This document shows, one piece after another, positions 53,995 to 63,234 of a stretch of DNA of 64,000 nt. This DNA is from an uncultured Paracoccaceae bacterium. Its GTDB lineage: Bacteria; Pseudomonadota; Alphaproteobacteria; Rhodobacterales; Rhodobacteraceae. Where the stretch lies: positions 124,001 to 188,000 of the forward strand of contig CANMWG010000003.1 of assembly GCA_947501555.1 (NCBI GenBank), written 5' to 3'. Under the pieces are notes generated by a model, which saw nothing but the letters and a program-made list of their open reading frames with translations, was not told the DNA's origin and made no database searches. How positions within the stretch are numbered: position 1 is the stretch's first letter; each line of letters opens with the position of its first letter. The translations under genes were made by a program, and so were the position numbers.

Positions 53995-54909
53995 GTGTTT
54001 CTGAGCTTCGTCAAAGCCTTCGTCCTGGTTCTGGTCGTTCTGCTGACTATGATTGGCTGCCAGACCATCCGAAACTCGGGCAAAGCCGCGTTACCAACCG
54101 CCCAACCAGATACGCTAAGGGTTGCCACCTACAACGTGCACTACATCATCCTGCGCCAGCAGACAGGGGCTTGGTCCGTCGGGGATTGGGATCGGCGTAA
54201 GGGTCCGTTGGACTTGGCGTTCAAAACCATCAATGCCGATGTGATCGGTTTTCAGGAAATGGAAAGCTTCGCACGCGGGGACAACAGCACCAACCTGACG
54301 CTGGATTGGTTACTGGCGAACAATCCAGACTACGCCGCCGCAGCGACAGGTGATCCGGATGCGTTTCCCTCAACCCAACCAATCCTTTACCGATCGGACC
54401 GATTGGAACTGCTTGATCAAGGGTGGTTCTTTTTCTCAGACACGCCAGATGTCATCTACTCACGGACCTTTAACGGATCGTTCCCCGCGTTCACCTCATG
54501 GGCACAGTTCCGAGACCAGACAAGCGGCCAGACATTCCGCGTCGCAAACATTCACACCGATTACGCCAGCCGGTCAAACCGGATAAAGTCGGTAGAACTG
54601 GTCGCAGAGCGGATCAAGCCCTGGATGGATGCGGATGAAACGGTATTTGTGATCGGCGACCTGAACGCGCGACGGGGGGATCGGGTCTATGACATCTTGG
54701 CCGAAACCGGTCTGGATTTCGCACCGGTGCAAGGGTCAACCTACCACTTCAACCGCGGGATCAACCTCTTCGGGGCCATCGACCATATCGGCAGCAGCGG
54801 CGGGGCAACACGCGCAGGCGATCCAGTCGTCTTGCGGGAAAAGTTCGATGGAGAGTGGCCCACCGACCATTATCCAGTGATTGCAGACTACGCATTACAG
54901 CAGAGTTGA
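53995..54909 (+). CDS. Endonuclease/exonuclease/phosphatase family lipoprotein
   Basis: A 304-residue protein starting with GTG six bases after the preceding stop. An N-terminal lipoprotein-like signal (FVLVLVVLLTMIGC) precedes the EEP domain: LRVATYNVHY, DVIGFQEME (metal Glu), NIHTDYAS, VIGDLNAR and the final catalytic DHYPV; the usual SDH box is TDHYP. It is probably a periplasmic phosphodiesterase or phosphatase. It lies in the MoxR operon direction and is probably cotranscribed. Confidence 0.8.
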   Translation: MFLSFVKAFVLVLVVLLTMIGCQTIRNSGKAALPTAQPDTLRVATYNVHYIILRQQTGAWSVGDWDRRKGPLDLAFKTINADVIGFQEMESFARGDNSTNLTLDWLLANNPDYAAAATGDPDAFPSTQPILYRSDRLELLDQGWFFFSDTPDVIYSRTFNGSFPAFTSWAQFRDQTSGQTFRVANIHTDYASRSNRIKSVELVAERIKPWMDADETVFVIGDLNARRGDRVYDILAETGLDFAPVQGSTYHFNRGINLFGAIDHIGSSGGATRAGDPVVLREKFDGEWPTDHYPVIADYALQQS

Positions 54910-54964
54910 TCGAAAACGCGCGGCACTCTAACCTCGTCGTCATCGCATTTTCAAAAGGTCCATT

Positions 54965-56044
54965 ATGACCGCTGATCCATCAAGCCCGACTATTCTGTCG
55001 AAACTTGCCGCCTATACGCCGCTTAGCCCAGCGGCCAACAAAAAGGTTGTGACGGGTACAGCGATCGGGATCATCCTTGTTGTGGGCGCACAATATTTCG
55101 AACATCGGGGCAATATCCAAGCATGGGACTGGATGTTGATCTCGGGCCTCGCTGTCTTTGCGATCGCACTGGCGAACGTAGATCGGGTCAGACCAAGGTT
55201 TCATCAATGCTGCGACCGACTATTTGATCGTGGGGTTCTGCGGCCCGAAGGGCTGTCCCAAGAAGAACTACAAGAGAAGTTCACCAAGGACGCAAGGACA
55301 TTCGCCCTGCGTGGGGCGGTTCTCTGTGCCACAGCCATCGCCATCGGATTTGGCATTGTGCTGTGGCGCGACTTTAGGCCCGAACAACTTGGGCTCGCCA
55401 TCATTGAAATAGGACTGGCCTTCGTCGCCGGCGGGTATCTTGGGGAAATGGCATATTTTGGACAGTTGGGGCGGCGCATCTCAGAGCGGGACGTGACGCT
55501 CAATCTTGATCCCTGGCATGCGGACCAGACCGGCGGGATGAAACCGGTTGGTGATTTCTACTTCTTTCAAGCCAGTTTTGCGACGCTTCCGGCAGCATTC
55601 ATCGCAATCTGGCTGGTGATCCTGCCACTCTGGCCGCAGTTTGCACATTGGTACTACCCCTACGTGGGCTTGTTATGCGTGGCGATTGTCCTGCAAATCC
55701 TGGCAGTCTTCGTGCCCATGGTCTCGATCCATAGTGCAATGCTTGAGCAAAAGCAGCAGTGGCAGCAGATGATCGATGCGCAACTTAAAGAAAACTCAGC
55801 ACAACGCACAGCCTTTCTGGAAGGGACCGACAGCGCCCTTCAAGAGGAAATGGAAAGCGGGCTTGCCGTGCTGGCCAAACGACACGCGCAAATTGAGGCA
55901 ATGCCCACCTGGCCCATAGACCGCAAACTCTGGCGGCGCTTTTCGATCAACAATGCATTGCTCGTCATGCCGCTGGCCGCTGATCTTTTGGCAGGCAACA
56001 TCGCATGGCGCCGCATCCTGACGGTATTTTCACAGGTAAACTGA
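54965..56044 (+). CDS. Polytopic membrane hypothetical protein
   Basis: A 359-residue protein with predicted membrane helices near 28-45, 57-72, 115-135, 142-160, 200-220 and 228-255 and a hydrophilic C-terminal half. A short coiled-coil-like segment (QKQQWQQMIDAQLKENSAQR) follows the last helix. No family is recognised. AAAAGGTCC precedes the start. Confidence 0.6.
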   Translation: MTADPSSPTILSKLAAYTPLSPAANKKVVTGTAIGIILVVGAQYFEHRGNIQAWDWMLISGLAVFAIALANVDRVRPRFHQCCDRLFDRGVLRPEGLSQEELQEKFTKDARTFALRGAVLCATAIAIGFGIVLWRDFRPEQLGLAIIEIGLAFVAGGYLGEMAYFGQLGRRISERDVTLNLDPWHADQTGGMKPVGDFYFFQASFATLPAAFIAIWLVILPLWPQFAHWYYPYVGLLCVAIVLQILAVFVPMVSIHSAMLEQKQQWQQMIDAQLKENSAQRTAFLEGTDSALQEEMESGLAVLAKRHAQIEAMPTWPIDRKLWRRFSINNALLVMPLAADLLAGNIAWRRILTVFSQVN

Positions 56045-56064
56045 AGTGTATGGTACAAAGCCAT

Positions 56065-56095
56065 TACCCGTAGACCGGAGCCAGCCCCGACATCC
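56065..56095. repeat. REP-like GC-rich repeat, left copy
   Basis: TACCCGTAGACCGGAGCCAG then CCCCGAC; it matches 56718-56748 with several mismatches. The two copies flank one small membrane protein gene. Confidence 0.5.
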
Positions 56096-56710
56096 TCATC
56101 CGCCGTCGTCATCTTCATAGGGATGTGTCGCGATAACCGTGAGGTGATAAAGATACTGAAAACAAACCGGCGCCAAAGCAAAAAACACGACCCACGCATG
56201 TGGCGACAGCACATCCATCAATATCTCGTTCGCAATGCACTGCGCCAGACAAAAAAGAGCCTGCCATCTCGCGGCATTCACTTTACCAGTTTGCCAATTT
56301 TGAAATCCTAAACCGCTTCTGCGCAGCGCATCTTCACCGGCAAAGCTGTACAACAAAGCAAGGACTGCGCACAGTGCCCAATACAAGCTAACGATATGCT
56401 GAACCCATCGATCAGATATCGCAAACAGAATACCGCCAAGAAACATCAGAAGAACCGTCAACAGCAGAACGGCCACCCATGGCTCCACGGTCAAGTTATT
56501 CTTGCGACTAATATTGAATCCGAAGAGAGCCGTAAAGAATGCCAATACAGACAAACTGACAACGTTTAGTCCGACTGATTTTAACAGTGGGTCAAATGGC
56601 CCCAGTAGAACCAGAACCGCAAGTGCAGCCGCAGCACCCAAAAGTCTGGCTTGTGATAGCCCAACCTTCCGCGTCACCAACCAATACAATCTCCGTAGAC
56701 TAAGCCACAT
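56096..56710 (-). CDS. Small polytopic membrane protein
   Basis: A 204-residue hypothetical membrane protein with about five hydrophobic helices (ALAVLVLLGPF, VVSLSVLAFFTALFGF, WVAVLLLTVLLMFLGGILFA, IVSLYWALCAVLALLYSF, WVVFFALAPVCFQYLYHL). It is more AT-rich than its neighbours and is bounded on both sides by the same REP-like repeat, so it may be a later insertion. Function unknown. Confidence 0.55.
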   Translation of the reverse strand: MWLSLRRLYWLVTRKVGLSQARLLGAAAALAVLVLLGPFDPLLKSVGLNVVSLSVLAFFTALFGFNISRKNNLTVEPWVAVLLLTVLLMFLGGILFAISDRWVQHIVSLYWALCAVLALLYSFAGEDALRRSGLGFQNWQTGKVNAARWQALFCLAQCIANEILMDVLSPHAWVVFFALAPVCFQYLYHLTVIATHPYEDDDGG

Positions 56711-56717
56711 CAGCGCC

Positions 56718-56748
56718 TACCCGTAGGTCGGGGCTCGCCCCGACTCCC
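56718..56748. repeat. REP-like GC-rich repeat, right copy
   Basis: TACCCGTAGGTCGGGGCTCG then CCCCGAC; the GTCGGGGC and GCCCCGAC arms are self-complementary, giving a strong hairpin. It is probably a dispersed intergenic repeat that may also act as a terminator for the gene ending at 56754. Confidence 0.55.
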
Positions 56749-56753
56749 CCCGG

Positions 56754-57122
56754 TCAACAAATGGGGTTCCACTTACAATACCAACGCGTCTCACCTTCGG
56801 GCGCGACCGGAACCGCCACCTCTTCCTGCGCCTCCGACCCAAACTGCCACCAACGCCGCGGCTCTTCCTCAACCACGACCTCTTCAACGCGGTTGAACGG
56901 CCAGAAGTCAAACCAACTACTGAACCACCCCGTCAGGCTGTCGATAATATAGGTCGCCACCATCAAGACGATGATCCCAAGAATAATGTAAAAGATCACC
57001 CGGCCAAAAGACTTACCACCCTCGCGCGCGGCGTTGAAGGTGAACAGCTTCAACGACCGGCTCAGCACCTCCGACCAAGGCTTCTTTGACACGCAGTCTT
57101 CGTCTGGGGTTGGCTCGGTCAT
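56754..57122 (-). CDS. Single-pass membrane hypothetical protein
   Basis: A 122-residue protein (MTEPTPDEDCVSKKPWSEVL...) with one membrane helix (about 45-65, VIFYIILGIIVLMVATYII), then W/F-rich and acidic segments (WFSSWFDFWPF, VEEVVVEEEPRRWW) and a Cys near the C-terminus. No family is recognised. The start at 57122 is chosen because the 26 residues before it are not protein-like. Confidence 0.6.
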   Translation of the reverse strand: MTEPTPDEDCVSKKPWSEVLSRSLKLFTFNAAREGGKSFGRVIFYIILGIIVLMVATYIIDSLTGWFSSWFDFWPFNRVEEVVVEEEPRRWWQFGSEAQEEVAVPVAPEGETRWYCKWNPIC

Positions 57123-57220
57123 TGGTTTGGTTAGGCTCCATCCTAAAGATAGAACCGTAATGCAAAACGAATTTGGCAACAATATGAGGGTGCACCGCAC
57201 AATTTGATGGGCTATGCCAC

Positions 57221-57262
57221 TTGTACGTACAGCTTATGTACGCGGTCTGTACGGGTTCTTTA
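57221..57262. repeat. TGTAC triple repeat with 11-bp period (copy B)
   Basis: GTAC-containing pentamers at 57226, 57237 and 57248, 11 bp apart, in a 42-bp block with 36 identities to 1758-1799. Here it lies between two minus-strand genes, about 100 bp upstream of the gene starting at 57122. Confidence 0.6.
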
Positions 57263-57302
57263 TGCAGTCGCTCGCTTTGGATGATCGGACCGTGCGGTCA
57301 GC

Positions 57303-57641
57303 TCATTTGACCAATTGCACCTCGTACAACTCTTCCGACCAGCCACCCACATTATCGCGGGCACGGATATAGACGACTGTCGCGTCCACTGGGATATCCA
57401 CACCGGATAGGGATCGGGTGAAAGGTTGTTCGTTCACATGCGGATGCAGCAACTCTCGATAACCAAGACGGTTGCCATCTGCATCCAGAACTTCCCACCC
57501 ATCGGCATAGTCATCCCAGCCTGTGTCGGGATGGGACAAGGTCACGCTGACGCTATTGCCATTGATCGTGACGTTCTCAACTACGGGGGAATCCGCCAAA
57601 GCCGGACCCGCAAGGCATGCAAGGATAAATGCGTATCTCAT
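57303..57641 (-). CDS. Small secreted beta-rich protein
   Basis: A 112-residue exported protein: signal peptide MRYAFILACLAGPALA, then a short Ig/fibronectin-like beta domain (VVENVTINGNSVSVTLSHPDTGWDDYADGWEVLDADGNRLGYREL ... ATVVYIRARDNVGGWSEELYEV). Binding or structural role likely; no enzyme motif. The start at 57641 overlaps the DUF599 stop by four bases. Confidence 0.68.
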   Translation of the reverse strand: MRYAFILACLAGPALADSPVVENVTINGNSVSVTLSHPDTGWDDYADGWEVLDADGNRLGYRELLHPHVNEQPFTRSLSGVDIPVDATVVYIRARDNVGGWSEELYEVQLVK

Positions 57642-58336
57642 ATCTCTTCCTTTAACAGAATGCTGCGTGGAATCGATGCAAATTCCCGTGACCACAACGT
57701 CCAAAGCACGATAACCGTGGACACCATCAAGGCAATCGGGCCAAACAACCACGCCAGCGCGCCAAGCGCAAAATACATCGCCCGCAAGCCCCGATTAAAG
57801 TTGATAGCCGCCCTGATGTTCAGCTCACCCGCTTGGGCCGCCCGCGGATAAGCGATTGGATCGGCGGGATCATTTGGCACCGAAGCCATCAGAACAGCGC
57901 AATATCCAAAGATCCGGTTGGCCCAGACAAATTTCAGGAATGCATTTGTCAGAAACAGGGCCACGAGCCCCAGTTTTAGCTGCCAAACAAAAACAGGAAC
58001 GGCATCTTCCAAAACGCCTGCAGCAACATCGCTCAAAGGTTCCGGGTTACCAACCAATGCCAGCACACCACCGATCGCCAACAGACATGTCGAAGCAAAG
58101 AAAGCCGTCCCTTGTCGCAGGCTAGTCATGATTTGGCTGTCAAAAATGCGCGGATCGCGTGCCACAAACACCTTCATCCAGTCGCGACGCCGCTGCGACA
58201 TCAAGATCGTGACCGAGGGGCGTTTGGCCGTTGGATGCTCAATGATCCAGCCGATCAAAAGCCAGGCAACCACTGTCGCCGCGGCCGTGGCCCAATCGAT
58301 TGGGACCAAAACAGTGAAATAATCCAATAAAGTCAT
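57638..58336 (-). CDS. DUF599 family membrane protein
   Basis: A 232-residue membrane protein of the DUF599 family, with helices near 12-30, 72-95, 112-130 and 190-215, and the conserved RRRDWMKVFVARDPRIFDSQIMTSLRQGTAFFAST and NRGLRAMYFALGALAWLFGP segments. The function of the family is unknown. The start at 58336 (MTLLDYFTVLVPIDW) fits. It is upstream of, and coupled to, the small secreted protein gene, and divergent from glcD. Confidence 0.82.
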   Translation of the reverse strand: MTLLDYFTVLVPIDWATAAATVVAWLLIGWIIEHPTAKRPSVTILMSQRRRDWMKVFVARDPRIFDSQIMTSLRQGTAFFASTCLLAIGGVLALVGNPEPLSDVAAGVLEDAVPVFVWQLKLGLVALFLTNAFLKFVWANRIFGYCAVLMASVPNDPADPIAYPRAAQAGELNIRAAINFNRGLRAMYFALGALAWLFGPIALMVSTVIVLWTLWSREFASIPRSILLKEEI

Positions 58337-58380
58337 GGTGATTGTGTAACCTGTTGGGTTCACACTTGCCAGATCGTAAA

Positions 58381-58403
58381 ATTGGTAATATATCCTTACC
58401 AAT
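58381..58403. promoter_or_regulatory. Inverted repeat operator upstream of glcDEF
   Basis: ATTGGTAA (58381-58388) and TTACCAAT (58396-58403) form a perfect 8-bp inverted repeat with a 7-bp spacer, 23 bases before glcD. TGGT...ACCA half-sites are typical of FadR-type GntR regulators such as GlcC. Probable operator; the cognate regulator is not in this window. Confidence 0.6.
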
Positions 58404-58425
58404 AATCATCGCCAGGAGCTGCCCA

Positions 58426-59859
58426 ATGGAAATGCCGGTCCCGAGCCAATCCGTCTTATCCCGGAAAGATTACATTGTAGAAAGGCTCCGCGCGGTGCTT
58501 CCGACGGAGGCGGTAATTTCGGATGCATCTGAAACGCGGGCCTACGAATGCGACGCCTTAACCGCCTATAAATGCCCACCTTTATGCGCCGTCCTGCCGT
58601 CATCCACCGCAGAGGTCTCAGCGGTCCTAAAGATCTGTCACGAGTTGGACGTGCCCGTCGTTCCACGCGGCTCAGGCACCTCGCTCGCAGGTGGTGCACT
58701 TCCAACGGCAGACAGTGTGATCCTTGGCGTGGCCAAGATGAACCAGGTGATTGAGACGAATTACGACGACCGCTACATCAAAGTCCAAACCGGTCGCACA
58801 AACCTGTCCGTCACCGGAGCCGTTGAAACCAATGGTTTTTTCTACGCACCCGACCCGTCTAGCCAGTTGGCCTGCGCCATTGCAGGCAATATCGCGATGA
58901 ACTCTGGCGGGGCGCATTGCCTGAAATACGGGGTGACGACCAATAACCTGATGGGCGTAACCATGGTCATGATGGACGGCACCGTGGTTGAGATTGGCGG
59001 CGCCTACCTAGACGCGGGCGGGTTGGACCTGCTTGGCCTGATCTGCGGCTCCGAAGGGCAGTTGGGCGTCGTGACCGAAGCCACCCTGCGCATCCTGCAC
59101 AAGCCCGAGGGCGCGCGCCCTGTGCTGATGGGCTACGACAGCTCGGAAGTGGCAGGTCAGGTGGTCACCGACATCATCAAAGCGGGCGTTCTGCCCGTGG
59201 CCATCGAATTCATGGACCGCCCCTGTATTGAGGCGACCGAAGCCTTTGCCAAAGCGGGTTACCCAATGTGCGAAGCGTTATTGATCGTTGAGGTCGAAGG
59301 GTCCGAGGCCGAAATCGACTATCAACTTGATCTGATTATGAAAATCGCGGCAAGCCATGACCCGGTCGAACTACGTCAGGCGCAAGATGCGGATGAGGCG
59401 GGACGTATCTGGTTGGGTCGTAAATCTGCCTTTGGCGCAATGGGGCAGATCAACGATTACATGTGCCTGGACGGGACGATCCCTGTCTCCTCTCTGCCCT
59501 TCGTGCTGAAACGGATTGGCGAAATGTCCAAGGAATTCGGATTGGACGTGGGTAATGTCTTTCATGCAGGCGACGGCAATATGCACCCGCTGATCCTGTT
59601 TGATGCGAACAAACCCGGTGATCTGGAACTATGCGAGGAATTCGGTGCGGAGATTCTGAAACTCTGCGTCGAAGTTGGCGGTTGCCTGACAGGCGAACAC
59701 GGGGTGGGCATCGAAAAGCGTGACCTGATGCATGTGCAATATGACCCCGCCGATCTTGAGGCGCAGATGGCGATCAAGGACGTGTTTGATCCGAAATGGC
59801 TGCTGAATGCCGCCAAGGTGTTCCCGCTGGATACCTCAGAAACGCGGCGCGCGGCCTAA
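58426..59859 (+). CDS. glcD: Glycolate oxidase subunit GlcD
   Basis: A 477-residue FAD-linked oxidase, the catalytic subunit that oxidises glycolate to glyoxylate. The FAD_binding_4 domain has PRGSGTSLAGGALP; the conserved DPSSQLACAIAGNIAMNSGGAHCLKYGVT and the C-terminal VFHAGDGNMHPLI and GCLTGEHGVGIEKR match GlcD. The ATG at 58426 has CCAGGAGCTG upstream; a second ATG follows two codons later. First gene of glcDEF. Confidence 0.93.
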   Translation: MEMPVPSQSVLSRKDYIVERLRAVLPTEAVISDASETRAYECDALTAYKCPPLCAVLPSSTAEVSAVLKICHELDVPVVPRGSGTSLAGGALPTADSVILGVAKMNQVIETNYDDRYIKVQTGRTNLSVTGAVETNGFFYAPDPSSQLACAIAGNIAMNSGGAHCLKYGVTTNNLMGVTMVMMDGTVVEIGGAYLDAGGLDLLGLICGSEGQLGVVTEATLRILHKPEGARPVLMGYDSSEVAGQVVTDIIKAGVLPVAIEFMDRPCIEATEAFAKAGYPMCEALLIVEVEGSEAEIDYQLDLIMKIAASHDPVELRQAQDADEAGRIWLGRKSAFGAMGQINDYMCLDGTIPVSSLPFVLKRIGEMSKEFGLDVGNVFHAGDGNMHPLILFDANKPGDLELCEEFGAEILKLCVEVGGCLTGEHGVGIEKRDLMHVQYDPADLEAQMAIKDVFDPKWLLNAAKVFPLDTSETRRAA

Positions 59860-59868
59860 GGACCTGAT

Positions 59869-60966
59869 ATGACACCCGAAACCGAAGAAGAGCTTGCAGA
59901 AGTAATCGCAAGCACCAAGGAACCTTTGCGGATCACCGGCGGTGGCACGCGGCCCATTGGCCAAAGCGACGGTACCCCGCTGAGCACGGCAAAGATGAAA
60001 GGTATCACCTTGTATGAGCCTGGCGCGCTGACCATTGTCGCAAAAGCAGGCACGCCTGTGGCCGATATCGAAGAGGCGTTGGCGAAGGAAAATCAACGCC
60101 TTGCCTTTGAACCCATGGACCACCGCCCTTTGCTGGGCACGAAAGGCAAGCCGACAATCGGCGGTGTTGTTGCAGCCAATGTCTCTGGTCCGCGCCGGAT
60201 TTCCGTTGGGGCCTGCCGAGATTTCATGTTGGGCGTTCGCCTGGTCGATGGCAACGGATCGATCATCAAGAATGGCGGGCGCGTGATGAAGAACGTGACA
60301 GGCTATGATCTGGTGAAGCTGATGTCTGGCGCATATGGCACATTAGGTGTGCTGACCGAAGTCTCGTTGAAAGTGCTCCCGGATGTCGCGGCCTACGGCA
60401 TGCTGACGCTTGACGGGCTTGACGATGCAACAGCTGTCGCGGCCATGTCCGCTGCGCTATCCTCGCCTTACGAAGTGACCGGGGTCGCGCATGATCCACA
60501 GACTGGCAAGACGATGTTCCGGCTTGAAGGATTTGAAGCCTCTGTCACCTACCGTGCCGATGCCCTGACCAAGCATCTAGCCAAATTTGGCACCGTCGCT
60601 GCGACATTTGACGCCAAGAGCATTAAAGCCACATGGGCCGCGATCCGAGACGTAACCAGCTTTGCCGCCGAAGACGGCGACGTCTGGCGACTGTCGGTTA
60701 AACCCTCAGACGCACCGGGTTTGGTTACCAAATTGGGGGCCAGGGCCGTGCAATACGACTGGGGCGGCGGGTTAATCTGGGCGCTAACCGATGGTGGTGA
60801 CTTGCGCGCCAAATTGGGTGATTTTGCGGGACATGCGACGCTTATCCGCGGCACGGCAAACGCACCTGTCTTCCAACCCGAACCCGCACCGCTGGCCGCG
60901 ATCACCGCAGGGCTGCGTGCAAAATTCGACCCACGCGGCATTTTGAACCCCGGGATGATGACCTGA
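59869..60966 (+). CDS. glcE: Glycolate oxidase FAD-binding subunit GlcE
   Basis: A 365-residue second FAD-binding subunit. The shorter FAD_binding_4 domain shows ITGGGTRPIGQ, MDHRPLLG, GGVVAANVSGPRRISVGACRDFMLGV and NGGRVMKNVTGYDLVKLMSGAYGTLGVLTEVSLKVLP, all typical of GlcE, and the C-terminus ends KFDPRGILNPGMM. It starts nine bases after glcD and its stop overlaps the glcF start (TGATG). Confidence 0.93.
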   Translation: MTPETEEELAEVIASTKEPLRITGGGTRPIGQSDGTPLSTAKMKGITLYEPGALTIVAKAGTPVADIEEALAKENQRLAFEPMDHRPLLGTKGKPTIGGVVAANVSGPRRISVGACRDFMLGVRLVDGNGSIIKNGGRVMKNVTGYDLVKLMSGAYGTLGVLTEVSLKVLPDVAAYGMLTLDGLDDATAVAAMSAALSSPYEVTGVAHDPQTGKTMFRLEGFEASVTYRADALTKHLAKFGTVAATFDAKSIKATWAAIRDVTSFAAEDGDVWRLSVKPSDAPGLVTKLGARAVQYDWGGGLIWALTDGGDLRAKLGDFAGHATLIRGTANAPVFQPEPAPLAAITAGLRAKFDPRGILNPGMMT

Positions 60967-62285
60967 TGCAAACGACATTCACACCAGACCAACTCAAAGA
61001 CCCAAGCATCAAGCGGTCAAATGAAATCCTGCGGTCCTGCGTGCATTGCGGGTTTTGCACGGCCACTTGCCCCACCTATCAGGTGCTAGGCGATGAATTG
61101 GACAGCCCCCGTGGTCGGATTTATCTGATCAAGGACATGCTCGAAAACGAGCGCAAGCCGGATGAGAAGACGGTCAAACATATCGACCGTTGCCTGTCTT
61201 GCCTGGCTTGCATGACAACCTGCCCGTCCGGCGTCCATTATATGCATCTGGTCGATCACGCGCGGGCCTATATCGAGAAGAACTACGACCGGCCTTGGTC
61301 TGACCGGGCGCTGCGCTGGATGCTGGCGCGCATTCTACCCTATCCGATGCGGTTTCGGGTGGCTTTGCTTGGAGCCAAGATCGGACGGCCCTTTGCGCGT
61401 TTCATGCCTGATGCACGGCTGAAAGCAATGCTGGAGATGGCCCCCAAGACAATCCCGCCCGTCAGCCGCAATGACGACCCGCAGACCTTCCCGGCCAAGG
61501 ACAAAAAGATGCGTGTGGCGCTGATGACTGGTTGCGCGCAGAAGGCGCTGAACACCGATATCAATGACGCAACCATCCGGCTGCTGACCCGTTTGGGGGC
61601 CGAGGTGGTGGTGGCCGAAGGCGCCGGCTGCTGCGGCGCATTGACCCACCACATGGGTAAAGAAACCGAAAGCCACGCGACAGCGGCCAAGAACATCAAA
61701 GCATGGGCGAAAGAGATTGAAACCGGCGGGCTCGACGCCATTGTGATCAACACATCTGGCTGCGGCACCACAGTGAAGGATTATGGGCACATGTTTCGTA
61801 ATGATCCCTTGGCTGAGGACGCAGCAAAAGTGTCCTCCATTGCGATGGATGTGTCGGAAATTCTCATGAAATTGGAGCTGCCAGAAGGGGACGACAAAGG
61901 CACCAAAGTCGCCTATCACGCCGCTTGCTCGTTGCAGCATGGCCAACAAATTAAGACCTTTCCGAAAGACCTGTTGAAAAAGGCAGGGTTCACGGTTCTT
62001 GAACCGGCAGACAGCCATCTGTGCTGCGGGTCTGCGGGAACATACAACCTGATGCAGCCCGATATTTCCCAGCAACTGAAGGCGCGCAAGGTCCAGACGC
62101 TTGAGGCTTTGACACCTGATATTATCGCCGCGGGCAACATCGGATGTATGATGCAAATCGGTGGCGGAACCGATGTCCCGATTGTCCACACCGTTGAATT
62201 GTTAGACTGGGCTACTGGCGGGCCGCAACCGCCTGCATTAACAACGCAAGGAAAACATACGCCAGCTATTCCTAACCTGAAATAA
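60966..62285 (+). CDS. glcF: Glycolate oxidase iron-sulfur subunit GlcF
   Basis: A 439-residue iron-sulfur protein that passes electrons from GlcDE to the respiratory chain at the membrane. Two [4Fe-4S] motifs are complete: CVHCGFCTATCP (about 21-32) and CLSCLACMTTCP (about 76-87). Two CCG domains follow (GAGCCGALTHH and HLCCGSAGTYN). Last gene of the operon. Confidence 0.94.
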   Translation: MQTTFTPDQLKDPSIKRSNEILRSCVHCGFCTATCPTYQVLGDELDSPRGRIYLIKDMLENERKPDEKTVKHIDRCLSCLACMTTCPSGVHYMHLVDHARAYIEKNYDRPWSDRALRWMLARILPYPMRFRVALLGAKIGRPFARFMPDARLKAMLEMAPKTIPPVSRNDDPQTFPAKDKKMRVALMTGCAQKALNTDINDATIRLLTRLGAEVVVAEGAGCCGALTHHMGKETESHATAAKNIKAWAKEIETGGLDAIVINTSGCGTTVKDYGHMFRNDPLAEDAAKVSSIAMDVSEILMKLELPEGDDKGTKVAYHAACSLQHGQQIKTFPKDLLKKAGFTVLEPADSHLCCGSAGTYNLMQPDISQQLKARKVQTLEALTPDIIAAGNIGCMMQIGGGTDVPIVHTVELLDWATGGPQPPALTTQGKHTPAIPNLK

Positions 62286-62341
62286 CGCCATAATGCTGCC
62301 GTAACTCTCGCTCATCTTGCTCTGCAAGGACGGTACATTAC

Positions 62342-63151
62342 ATGCGGCAACTACTGATTTCGACTGTTTTGATGCTCACCATGGCGGTCGCTGGACAAGC
62401 ACAAGAATCCGATCTTGTGACACTGCAAACGCGGCAAGATAGCCAAGGCTGGGAAGCTGTCGGCAGGCTCGACATCAGCGGCAAAGGGTTTTGCACCGCC
62501 GCACTGATCCGCGACCGATTGATTCTGACAGCCGCACATTGCCTTTATGACCGCGATGGCAGCCTAATTGATCCGGATCGTTTCGAATTCCGTGCTGGAT
62601 TGCGTGATGGGAGGGCCTCGGCGACACGCGCGGTGTCGCGGGCGATTGCCCATCCAAATTATACACACAATGGCGATGCAACCCGCCCGTCCGAAGTGGC
62701 AATGGACATCGCAGTGTTAGAGCTCGACCGGCCAATCCGGGCGACCCGGATCAGACCATATTTGATCGCCCCTCGCCCATTGACCGGCGATGAGGTTGGC
62801 GTCGTCTCATACGGGCGCGGCCGCGAAGAAGCCCCCAGTTTGCAAGAGGTGTGCAGTGTCTTGGGGCGGCAAACCGGCGTGATCGTCATGACCTGCGACG
62901 TGGAATATGGATCCAGCGGGTCACCTGTGTTTATCGTGCATGAGGGCGAGACGCGGATCGCCTCGGTCGTATCTGCTATGGCGCAGGTGGATGGGCGCAA
63001 GGTTTCGCTTGGCACATCACTTGAAGGACCCTTGTCTGCCCTTCTGACACATTTCGCGGCCATGGGTCCGGCACGACCAGGTGGCACGCAGAGGTTGATC
63101 AGCATCGGTGAACGCAATGATACGGGCGCGAAGTTCGTGGGTATCGATTAA
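62342..63151 (+). CDS. Secreted trypsin-like serine protease
   Basis: A 269-residue exported S1-family protease. The signal peptide MRQLLISTVLMLTMAVAGQA is followed by the triad: H66 in LTAAHC, D122 in MDIAVLEL and Ser192 in YGSSGSPVF (GDSGGP variant). Cys51-Cys67 and Cys171-Cys185 could form disulfides. Start codon and context are normal. It is probably periplasmic or released; the target is unknown. Confidence 0.85.
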   Translation: MRQLLISTVLMLTMAVAGQAQESDLVTLQTRQDSQGWEAVGRLDISGKGFCTAALIRDRLILTAAHCLYDRDGSLIDPDRFEFRAGLRDGRASATRAVSRAIAHPNYTHNGDATRPSEVAMDIAVLELDRPIRATRIRPYLIAPRPLTGDEVGVVSYGRGREEAPSLQEVCSVLGRQTGVIVMTCDVEYGSSGSPVFIVHEGETRIASVVSAMAQVDGRKVSLGTSLEGPLSALLTHFAAMGPARPGGTQRLISIGERNDTGAKFVGID

Positions 63152-63165
63152 CGCACTTTCGGGGG

Positions 63166-63195
63166 CTTGAAACCCGCACTGACCCTTCCCAAGTA
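63166..63195 (+). promoter_or_regulatory. Possible RpoH-type promoter of the hsp20 gene
   Basis: CTTGAAA (63166-63172) and CCCAAGTA (63188-63195) are separated by 15 bases, close to the heat-shock sigma consensus (CTTGAA / CCCCATNTA). It would give a leader of about 90 bases. Confidence 0.4.
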
Positions 63196-63234
63196 ACGAT
63201 TATCGGGACGCCAATCATGGGTCCTGAAAAAACT

